Positions 1-5,686 of a stretch of 8,400 bases of DNA are shown here, piece after piece. The translations under genes and the position numbers were made by a program. The stretch lies in the NCBI GenBank assembly GCA_005879255.1, contig VBKY01000258.1, positions 1 to 8,400 on the forward strand, read 5' to 3'. The stretch comes from Deltaproteobacteria bacterium (GTDB taxonomy: Bacteria; Desulfobacterota_B; Binatia; UBA9968). Below the pieces are notes generated by a model that saw only the letters and a program-made list of their open reading frames with translations, did not search any database and was not told the origin of the DNA. Every line of letters begins with the position of its first letter. The stretch's first letter is position 1.

Positions 1-48
1 CTTGAAAGCGGAGTGCCAAAGTCGCATGGGACGGCGGGTGTTCGCCGA

Positions 49-249
49 TCAGTCGACCTTCAGCGGATCTTTTTCCGACCCGTTCGTCGCGGCAGACAGC
101 GCGGGCTTCCGGGCGTCGAAAATCGGCTTGCGGCGTTGCTCGTTCTCGCGCGCTTTAACTGCATTGAGCCGTTCGCGAAACCAAGTTTTTTCCGGCCAGC
201 TCCAGTTGCCTTCGACGTCGGAGTAGTTGTGAGTGCCTTTGATAGCCAT
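49..249 (-). CDS. Small hypothetical protein, 66 aa
   Basis: I do not recognise a family. The frame starts at an ATG (codon at 247-249) and ends in TGA at 49-51. It could extend to a TTG at 288, but the ATG is the only standard start. The product is soluble-looking and very polar: an N-terminal part with several Trp residues (about residues 16-23), a basic/acidic middle (about 24-40) and a Lys/Asp-rich tail. It has no membrane segment, signal peptide or cysteine. Roughly 70% of its codons end in G or C, as expected of real genes in this GC-rich DNA, which is the main reason to accept it. A Shine-Dalgarno sequence is at best weak (a GGA about a dozen bases upstream). It is transcribed away from the exported-protein gene at 452. 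A chance reading frame cannot be excluded. Confidence 0.42.
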   Translation of the reverse strand: MAIKGTHNYSDVEGNWSWPEKTWFRERLNAVKARENEQRRKPIFDARKPALSAATNGSEKDPLKVD

Positions 250-436
250 AGTAATAACGAGTTCCAGCAAGTCGCGTACCAAGCACAAATGGTAAGAATT
301 TCGTCACGCAGTGGCCCGCGGATCGCTTCTTCGCAACAAAAATCGTCGATGCGGCCATAAATTGCCCGCTCGTGGGGTGGTAGTTCGCCGAAAAGGCTTA
401 GGTTATAGGATTCGTCGACCGTGTGCGTCGCAGTAG

Positions 437-444
437 AAAAGGAG
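437..444 (+). promoter_or_regulatory. Ribosome binding site of the exported DUF5666-like gene
   Basis: AAAAGGAG lies seven bases before the ATG at 452. It is a strong Shine-Dalgarno sequence and fixes this start. Upstream, TATAGG at 404-409 could be a -10 box, but I see no convincing -35 partner, so no promoter is called in the 250-451 intergenic stretch. Confidence 0.7.
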
Positions 445-451
445 CTCAATC

Positions 452-1093
452 ATGAAACAGCGGATCGGTAATTTTGCCCGCGGCTCGGCGCTAATTGCCG
501 GGGGATTATTTCTGTTGGCCTCGAATATTGCCTCGCTCAAAGCGCAAACGGTGCCGCCGACGGCGATCAGAGGCACCGTCGGGTTACTCAAGGACCGAGA
601 CCTGATCGTTGCCACTCCGGCCGGCGACGTGAGAGTCGTCGTGACCGATAAAACCATTGTCCGCGGCGAGGTATCGATAAAATTCTCCGAGATTACCAAC
701 GGCATGTATCTCGGCACGACGGCGACGAAGCAGGCGGACGGAAACTTTTTGGCGTCCGAAGTCCATGTCTTCTCGGAAGATCAGCGCGGCACTGGAGAGG
801 GGCATCGTCCCCTCGCTTCCGCCCCTGAAAGCGGCGCGACTATGACTAACGCCAACGTGGAACAGGTGGAGGATGTGACCCTAAAAGATGTCAAAGGCCG
901 ACTGATGACCCTCAAGCACAAGGGCGGAGAAGTAAAAGTTCTGGTACCGCCGGACATTCCGGTGGTGAAGCGGGTCATGGGTGACCGAAATCTGCTCAAA
1001 GCGGGCGCCGAAGTGTCTCTCCAAGCGAGCCGAAGCGCCGACGGAACGCTCTCGGCAACGCAGATCACCGTGCGGGCAGCTGAAAATAAATAG
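452..1093 (+). CDS. Exported DUF5666-like beta-rich protein
   Basis: This is a 213-residue secreted protein of unknown function. Residues 1-31 form a classical signal peptide: basic start (K2, R4, R10), hydrophobic core about 13-29, and likely cleavage after LKA at 31. There is no lipobox cysteine, so it is probably free in the periplasm. The mature part looks like two related beta-rich (OB-like) modules, about residues 37-108 and 138-212. Each opens with a 'G.V..L..R.L....' type strand and closes with 'DG...ASEV' or 'DGTLSATQI'. Between them is a linker carrying GTGEGHRP at 113-120. I recall this motif, followed by a TMTN segment and a V-P-P strand, from proteobacterial proteins annotated DUF5666 or hypothetical. 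The family call is from memory and the function is not known. The gene stands alone and converges on maf. Confidence 0.8.
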   Translation: MKQRIGNFARGSALIAGGLFLLASNIASLKAQTVPPTAIRGTVGLLKDRDLIVATPAGDVRVVVTDKTIVRGEVSIKFSEITNGMYLGTTATKQADGNFLASEVHVFSEDQRGTGEGHRPLASAPESGATMTNANVEQVEDVTLKDVKGRLMTLKHKGGEVKVLVPPDIPVVKRVMGDRNLLKAGAEVSLQASRSADGTLSATQITVRAAENK

Positions 1094-1100
1094 TGAATGG

Positions 1101-1119
1101 GCCGAGCGCTAAGCTTGGT
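1101..1119. terminator. Weak hairpin between convergent genes
   Basis: GCCGAGC (1101-1107) can pair with GCTTGGT (1113-1119) around a five-base loop, counting two G-T wobbles. It lies in the 52-base gap between the tail-to-tail ends of the exported-protein gene and maf, where a bidirectional terminator is expected. No T-run follows on either strand, so intrinsic termination is doubtful. Confidence 0.22.
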
Positions 1120-1145
1120 GCACTTGGGAAATTAACCGCCAGGTT

Positions 1146-1775
1146 TCATCCAAAGTCATGCCAATTCAGGACAACTTTGTCGGCGTATAGCTTGTCGATG
1201 TCGAGGTCAAAGGACATGCCGCGGCTCTTAAGATAATCGGCGATCGGTCTGAGTGGCATGCCCACGGCGGCCAGGTAGTCGCCGCGGATCGAAGCGATCA
1301 GCTTACGACCCTGGCCTTGAATCGAATAGGCTCCCGCCTTATCGAGCGATTCATTAAGGGAAAGATAACGGTTAATTTCCTCTTCCGTATACCCGCGCAT
1401 TTCGACGGACACGGTCTCGACGATTTGAAGACCAGGGCCGCCGACACTGTCCAGGATCACCACGCTGGTGAAGATCCTGTGGATCTTGCCAGCGAGCAAG
1501 CGCAGGATTCGTCGCGCATCATCGATATCACCCGGCTTACCAATTTTCTCGCCGTCAAGGGAAATCATCGTGTCGCTGCCGATGACAATCGACTCGGGAT
1601 GTTTCTTGGCGACCGACCGAGCTTTGCCGGCGGCGAAGTCGAGGACCTCGTCTATCATCGACACCTGCTCGGACACCATCTCTTCGAATTCCGGATCGAT
1701 CACTTCAAATGGCAAGCCGAGCAACCCCAAAATCTCCCGCCGGCGCGGCGAGGTCGAGGCGAGAATCAGCTTCAT
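1146..1775 (-). CDS. maf: Maf family nucleoside triphosphate pyrophosphatase
   Basis: Maf proteins are cytoplasmic house-cleaning enzymes that hydrolyse nucleoside triphosphates, often modified or non-canonical ones, to monophosphates plus pyrophosphate. Some members affect septum formation when overproduced. The 209-residue product has the family hallmarks: the N-terminal loop LILASTSPRRREIL (residues 3-16), the acidic catalytic region around GSDT (66-69, D68) followed by DGEKIGKP (74-81), and the C-terminal AGAYSIQGQG and GDYLAAVGMPL stretches. About 34 residues follow the MPL motif, somewhat longer than the usual Maf tail. I cannot say whether it belongs to the dTTP/UTP type (YhdE) or the m7GTP type (YceF). 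The ATG start fits the family, but no Shine-Dalgarno sequence is visible. The gene begins 17 bases after the dus stop, so it is probably the last gene of the operon and may depend on coupled translation. Confidence 0.95.
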   Translation of the reverse strand: MKLILASTSPRRREILGLLGLPFEVIDPEFEEMVSEQVSMIDEVLDFAAGKARSVAKKHPESIVIGSDTMISLDGEKIGKPGDIDDARRILRLLAGKIHRIFTSVVILDSVGGPGLQIVETVSVEMRGYTEEEINRYLSLNESLDKAGAYSIQGQGRKLIASIRGDYLAAVGMPLRPIADYLKSRGMSFDLDIDKLYADKVVLNWHDFG

Positions 1776-1792
1776 GGAGGAAACACCGCGCT

Positions 1793-2983
1793 CTAGGTCG
1801 GGCTGGCTGAAGTCGCCCCTACTGCCGGTTCTTGATCGTGAAGGGTGGTCTGATACGGATGCAAGTCATCATCGATCAGCGCGGCATAGTGCATCAAGCA
1901 CTGCCGAACCTGCTTGGCGTTATTCGCGCGCGTCATCTGCGCGCGCATCTCGGCGGCGCCGCGGAAATTGCGGCAGTACCAGGTCAGATGTTTGCGCATG
2001 GCCATGAACCTCGACTGGCCGCAAGCATTTTCGAAATGCTCGCTATGTTCTATGATCACGTTAAATCTTTCGGCCAAACTCACCGGCGTCGAATCGATCA
2101 CGAACGCACTGTTTGTGCGCAGCGCCTGCTTTACGGAGTCTTTATCGCGGAAAAGCCAAGGGTCGCCTTGCGCGCCGCGGCCGATCAGCACGCCGTCGAC
2201 TCGAGTTTCTCGCACGCGGTGATAGGCATCGCGCAAATCGTGCACGTCGCCGTTGCCAAGAATGAGTGTACCCGACCCCGTCGCAAGCTCGACGGCGCGC
2301 GCGATGGCGGCCCAATCCGCGGCGCCTTTGTACCCTTGCTCGAGGGTTCGACCGTGAAGCGAGATCGCTGCCAAACATTCTTCGAGCAGCATGGGCAGCC
2401 ATTGATCGATGACGTTGCGGTCGTAGCCTAAACGGGTTTTGACAGATACTGGAATCATCTGTCTTTGCCACGGCGTCCCATGACCGGTACGGCGCCGATT
2501 GGCGAGTTTTACTTGCTCGATGACGTCGTCGCCAAGGTCAACATCCCTGAGCGTTTGACCGTCATACCAATCTCGAACGCCACGCTTGACGGCGCGAATA
2601 ATTTCGCGCGCCAATTTGGGATTACGGATGAGCGCGGCGCCGCAGCCGCTGGCGGCGACTTTCTTCGCGGGACAACCCATATTGATGTCGATGCCGTCGA
2701 ATCCTAACTCGCAGACGACATGAGCAACCCGGTAAAACAGCTCCGGAGTCTTGCCGTAGATCTGTGCGATCACCGGACGCTCGATTTCGCCATAGGTGAA
2801 ATCTTTGAGCAACGTGTGCGGCGAATAAAACGCAGACTGTACGTTCACGAATTCCGTCAGCGTCACGTCCGGACGGCCATGCTTCGCCGTGATGTAGCGG
2901 AACGACGCGTCTGTGACGCCGTCCATCGGTGACAGCCCGATAACGGGTTTGGTTATTTTCCGCCAGAAAGTCATGGTCGCCAC
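1793..2983 (-). CDS. dus: tRNA-dihydrouridine synthase (DusB/NifR3-like) with internal insertion
   Basis: Dus enzymes are FMN-dependent TIM-barrel proteins that reduce specific uridines in the tRNA D-loop using NADPH. Visible motifs are the FMN-binding start GLSPMDGVTD (16-25), FDGIDINMGCPAKKV (95-109) with the expected catalytic C104, SGCGAALIRNP (112-122), VKTRLG (181-186), SLHGRT (208-213), the phosphate-binding LGNGDV (242-247) and DGVLIGRGAQGDPWLF (263-278). A C-terminal helical RNA-binding domain with KHLTWYC follows. At 396 residues it is longer than the usual 320-350, mainly because about 45 residues sit between NP and the VKTRLG strand. Residue numbers count from a GTG at 2983; an ATG three codons in (2974) is an equally plausible start. 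An in-frame stop lies just upstream, and neither start has a clear Shine-Dalgarno sequence. The family call is secure, but the subtype (DusA/B/C) and target uridine are not. Confidence 0.94.
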   Translation of the reverse strand: MATMTFWRKITKPVIGLSPMDGVTDASFRYITAKHGRPDVTLTEFVNVQSAFYSPHTLLKDFTYGEIERPVIAQIYGKTPELFYRVAHVVCELGFDGIDINMGCPAKKVAASGCGAALIRNPKLAREIIRAVKRGVRDWYDGQTLRDVDLGDDVIEQVKLANRRRTGHGTPWQRQMIPVSVKTRLGYDRNVIDQWLPMLLEECLAAISLHGRTLEQGYKGAADWAAIARAVELATGSGTLILGNGDVHDLRDAYHRVRETRVDGVLIGRGAQGDPWLFRDKDSVKQALRTNSAFVIDSTPVSLAERFNVIIEHSEHFENACGQSRFMAMRKHLTWYCRNFRGAAEMRAQMTRANNAKQVRQCLMHYAALIDDDLHPYQTTLHDQEPAVGATSASPT

Positions 2984-3062
2984 GAGTGATTAGTTTGACA
3001 TTGCCATGGGATGAAATCCATCGGCTCATCCACTTTAAAAGGCACGGCAATGGCATTTTTCG

Positions 3063-3344
3063 TTATTTCTGGCGCTCTATGATATCACCCAATTTTTTTC
3101 GTTCCTCATCGAAAATCTTTTCCTGGGACCGCTTTGCCGGCGACCGCTCCGTCTTGTCACCCCTATCGAACTGTCGAGCTGCCTGCGGGCGGGCCTTGGG
3201 TTCCTGGTCTTTGACAAAGAGATGGCGCAAGTCATACCAATAAAACCAGACAAAAAAGGCGACAAACCACACGATCAGCGGAAAGATGATGTAGAAAAGC
3301 AGCGTCCTGCCCCTGCTTCGCCGCTGCTTCTTCTTCTGCGCCAT
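3063..3344 (-). CDS. Small single-pass membrane protein, 93 aa
   Basis: I do not recognise the family. The first 13 residues are strongly basic (K4-K6, R8, R9, R11, R13). One hydrophobic, aromatic-rich helix follows (about 14-37, with W26, W33 and W36), then a highly charged tail of about 55 residues whose end (about 76-93) could form a short helix or coiled coil. By the positive-inside rule the N-terminus should face the cytoplasm and the tail the periplasm, though the tail is also charged. The ATG at 3344 directly precedes the basic cap, and its Shine-Dalgarno sequence is weak. The gene lies between glpX (92 bases upstream) and dus (79 bases downstream) on the same strand, which supports it being real. 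The layout resembles FtsB/DivIC, but the leucine heptads of that family are missing. Function unknown. Confidence 0.72.
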   Translation of the reverse strand: MAQKKKQRRSRGRTLLFYIIFPLIVWFVAFFVWFYWYDLRHLFVKDQEPKARPQAARQFDRGDKTERSPAKRSQEKIFDEERKKLGDIIERQK

Positions 3345-3436
3345 GTGAACTCGATCTTATCCCGCCGCTGCCCATCGCCAGCACGAAGAGAGTTCGGAGG
3401 AAAAAAGACTGATAGAAAAGCTGAACTGCGATAGCT

Positions 3437-4387
3437 TTAGTAATTCGGCTTGTGCTCGAAATAGTGCGTTGCGTTGATCACGCGCACGGTCTTGGTTTTC
3501 GAGCGCATCACCACCGACTGAGTCGTCGCGCCGCCCGGAAAGAAATGCACTCCTCGCAGGTAATCGCCGTCCGTAACACCTGTGGCGGCGAACATCACGT
3601 CGCCGGCGGCAAGCTCTTCGATCTGGAATTTCTTCTTGATATCCGTAACGCCCATTTGCTTCGCGCGTTCGATTTCGTCATCGTTGCGCGGCGCCAGCCG
3701 GCCCTGGAACTCACCGCCGACACAGCGCAGAGCCGCCGCAGCCAGCACGCCTTCCGGCGCGCCGCCGATGCCGAGCAGCAGATCGATGCCGGTTTCCTCC
3801 TTCGTCGTGGCAATGGCGGCTGCAACATCGCCGTCGCCGATCAGACGAATGCGCGCGCCGGCCTTGCGCACTTCTTGAATGAGCGCCTCATGGCGCGGCC
3901 GCGAAAGTATGATCACCGTGAGATCCTCGACCTTACATCGCTTGGCTTCAGCGAGCGCGTGGAGGTTTTCCGTTGGGCTTTTGTCCAAATCGACCACCCC
4001 TTTACCGTCGGGACCCGTGGCAATCTTAGCCATGTAAGTATCCGGGCAGTGGAGTAAGTTGCCGCCATCGGCCATGGCGATCACCGCCAGCGCGTTGGGC
4101 GCACCGGTGGCGCAAATCGTCGTGCCTTCGAGCGGATCGAGCGCGATATCGACCTTCGGTCCGCCGGAGCCAACTTTTTCGCCGATGTAAAGCATCGGCG
4201 CTTCGTCGCGTTCCCCTTCGCCGATGACTACGGTGCCATCGATGGCGAGAGCGTCAAACGCTCTGCGCATGGCGTCGACGGCGGCCTGATCCGCCGCCTT
4301 CTCATCGCCGCGTCCGGTCAATCGCGCGCAGCTCAACGCCGCCGCTTCGGTCACTCGAACAGCTTCCAGGGCTAGGTTTCGGTCCAT
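3437..4387 (-). CDS. glpX: Class II fructose-1,6-bisphosphatase GlpX
   Basis: GlpX hydrolyses fructose 1,6-bisphosphate to fructose 6-phosphate and phosphate in gluconeogenesis, and in some bacteria also acts on sedoheptulose 1,7-bisphosphate. The 316-residue length is typical. Key regions are K30-A-A-D33-Q-A-A, VVIGEGERDEAPMLYIGE (53-70, E57), the metal/phosphate motif DPLEGTT (84-90), the GDGDVAAAI segment (184-192) and GGAPEGVLAAAAL (208-220, E212). D33, E57, D84 and E212 fall where the E. coli enzyme has its metal-binding residues, by my recollection of that numbering. The ATG is preceded by a very good Shine-Dalgarno sequence. The start lies inside the end of the upstream ApgM-like gene (16-base overlap in another frame), which suggests coupled translation. 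A six-base AT-rich inverted repeat follows the stop and looks too weak to terminate. Confidence 0.97.
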   Translation of the reverse strand: MDRNLALEAVRVTEAAALSCARLTGRGDEKAADQAAVDAMRRAFDALAIDGTVVIGEGERDEAPMLYIGEKVGSGGPKVDIALDPLEGTTICATGAPNALAVIAMADGGNLLHCPDTYMAKIATGPDGKGVVDLDKSPTENLHALAEAKRCKVEDLTVIILSRPRHEALIQEVRKAGARIRLIGDGDVAAAIATTKEETGIDLLLGIGGAPEGVLAAAALRCVGGEFQGRLAPRNDDEIERAKQMGVTDIKKKFQIEELAAGDVMFAATGVTDGDYLRGVHFFPGGATTQSVVMRSKTKTVRVINATHYFEHKPNY

Positions 4388-5592
4388 GTCGGCCTCCCTT
4401 CGATGAGCGATTCCATCAATCGAAACGCTTTTAGAGCGACGACGCCGGTCGCTACCGCGTCCTTCTCGTTATAACCGACGACGCCGTTGTTGCGCGGCTG
4501 TTCAGCTGAATACAGGACAAACGGCACCGGGTCAGCAACGTGGGTTTTGAGCGCGATCGCGGTCGGATGGTCAGGCATCAGTAAGATCCGATAGTCTCTT
4601 CTGTCCGCCATGCCCTTCAGGACAGTGCCGACAACCTTTTCGTCAAAGTCTTCGATCGCCTGAATTTTCTTTTCGACGTCGCCCATGTGGCCGGCTTCAT
4701 CCGTGGCTTCGACATGGATGAAGACCAAGTCATTTTTTTCCAGCGAACGAACGCCGTACTCGCCCTTGCCGACGTAATTGGTGTCCAGGAATCCAGTGAT
4801 TCCCGGAACGTCAATTCGCTCCAGGCCGGCGTAGACGCCGAGGCCGTGAATAATATCCACTGCCGAGATGACGCCCCCTTTGATGCCGAAGCGCTCGGCG
4901 AGCGACGGTAACTTAGGCGCCCTGCCCTGCCCCCAGAGCCAGATCGTGGTCGCAGAGCGATGTCCTTCCGCTCGGCGTCTTTTGTTTATCGGATGATCGG
5001 CGAGTATCGGTTCCGCTGCCTGCATCAGCTCGAGCAATCGATCGGCGCCTTCGCCTTTGGGCAAATAGCCGGCGGTCTTCTGATCGGTGATGTCGTGCGG
5101 CGGGGTGGTTGCCATTTTCTCTTTGCCGTCGCGCCAGACCATCAAGTGGCGGTAGCTCACGCCCGGGAAGAATTCCACACCTGCGCCGCCGAGCTGGCGG
5201 TCGAGATCGCGGATGATCTCAGCGGCTTCCTCTGTCGAAATGTGACCCGACGTGAAGTCTTCCATCGTCGTTTCACTGCCCGAGCCAGCGAGCGTCACCA
5301 GATTACAGCGAAAGGCGATGTCGTTCGGTCCAAGCGCAACACCCATGCTCGCAGCTTCCAGTGGCGAGCGGCCGGTATGATACACGGCCGGATCGTAGCC
5401 CATGATGCTCATGTTACCGACGTCGCTGCCGGGTGGAAAACCCTTCGGGATCACATGTGCGATGCCGAACACACCGCGAGCCGCGAGCCAGTCCATGTTC
5501 GGCGTGCGCGCTGCTTCAAGAGGAGTTTTGCCGCCGAGAACGTCTAGCGGATAGTCGGCCATGCCGTCGCCTTGGAGAATGATGAATTTCAC
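4372..5592 (-). CDS. apgM: ApgM-family phosphoglycerate mutase / proposed homoserine kinase
   Basis: This 406-residue protein belongs to the alkaline-phosphatase-like superfamily, in the archaeal-type cofactor-independent phosphoglycerate mutase group. Metal-binding motifs are ILQGDGMADYP (5-15, D9), the PPGSDVGNMSIMGYDP segment (53-68, with the likely nucleophile S56 and D57), EATDEAGHMGD (295-305, D298, H302), MPDHPT (339-344, D341, H342) and THVADPVPFVLY (350-361, H351). A WLWGQGRAP motif (218-226) is typical of ApgM. The close relatives I recall include a group annotated 'proposed homoserine kinase' (TIGR02535) because its genes sit beside threonine-pathway genes, as this one sits directly after hom. 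Both activities remain possible: 3-/2-phosphoglycerate interconversion or O-phosphorylation of homoserine. I chose the GTG at 5592 over one 17 codons upstream because AAAAGGAA precedes it and the protein then begins MKFIILQGDG, as in the family. Confidence 0.93.
   Translation of the reverse strand: MKFIILQGDGMADYPLDVLGGKTPLEAARTPNMDWLAARGVFGIAHVIPKGFPPGSDVGNMSIMGYDPAVYHTGRSPLEAASMGVALGPNDIAFRCNLVTLAGSGSETTMEDFTSGHISTEEAAEIIRDLDRQLGGAGVEFFPGVSYRHLMVWRDGKEKMATTPPHDITDQKTAGYLPKGEGADRLLELMQAAEPILADHPINKRRRAEGHRSATTIWLWGQGRAPKLPSLAERFGIKGGVISAVDIIHGLGVYAGLERIDVPGITGFLDTNYVGKGEYGVRSLEKNDLVFIHVEATDEAGHMGDVEKKIQAIEDFDEKVVGTVLKGMADRRDYRILLMPDHPTAIALKTHVADPVPFVLYSAEQPRNNGVVGYNEKDAVATGVVALKAFRLMESLIEGRPTWTET
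4393..4400 (-). promoter_or_regulatory. Ribosome binding site of glpX
   Basis: Read on the minus strand, AAGGGAGG sits five bases before the glpX ATG, within the last codons of the ApgM-like gene. It is the strongest Shine-Dalgarno sequence in the operon. It implies that glpX can start translation efficiently even though its start overlaps the upstream gene. Confidence 0.75.
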
Positions 5593-5597
5593 GGATG

Positions 5598-5605
5598 TTC
5601 CTTTT
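5598..5605 (-). promoter_or_regulatory. Ribosome binding site deciding the apgM start
   Basis: On the minus strand AAAAGGAA lies five bases before the GTG at 5590-5592. The upstream in-frame GTG (5641-5643) has nothing comparable and would add 17 residues not expected in the family. This site therefore decides the start. Confidence 0.65.
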
Positions 5606-5686
5606 CCGAGAACTTCCGACGATTGAGAACCGACGCTAAACACAGCGGCTGAGTTTCCCGGCGGTTTTTCACAGCGCCTTCTCTGA

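Noticed and set aside
32..47. CGGCG/CGCCG hairpin just after the stop of the small minus-strand gene, considered as a terminator
   Set aside because: The stem is only five to six bases and no T-run follows on either strand. Such GC repeats are common by chance at this base composition.
60..449. A 129-residue minus-strand reading frame overlapping the small 66-residue frame
   Set aside because: It can only start at TTG (447-449), overlaps the more coding-like frame for most of its second half, and turns low-complexity and basic there. Its first 65 residues look somewhat protein-like, so a decayed gene is not fully excluded, but I cannot support it.
2999..3052. Seven-base inverted repeat (CATTGCC / GGCAATG) in the leader of dus, considered as a regulatory RNA
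   Set aside because: The arms are far apart (about 40 bases) and do not extend, alternative pairings compete, and nothing resembles a known riboswitch.
3063..3344. Small membrane protein considered as FtsB/DivIC-type divisome protein
   Set aside because: Size and single helix fit, but the periplasmic part lacks the leucine heptad coiled coil that defines that family.
3412..3436. AAAGCT/AGCTTT repeat with T-rich sequence after the glpX stop, considered as an intrinsic terminator
   Set aside because: The stem is short and AT-rich with a ten-base loop, so it should be unstable. The gene spacing is also consistent with read-through into the next gene.
5593..5643. A 17-residue N-terminal extension of the ApgM-like protein from an upstream GTG
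   Set aside because: It has no ribosome binding site and does not match the family start, whereas the internal GTG at 5592 has a good site and gives the expected MKFIILQGDG beginning.
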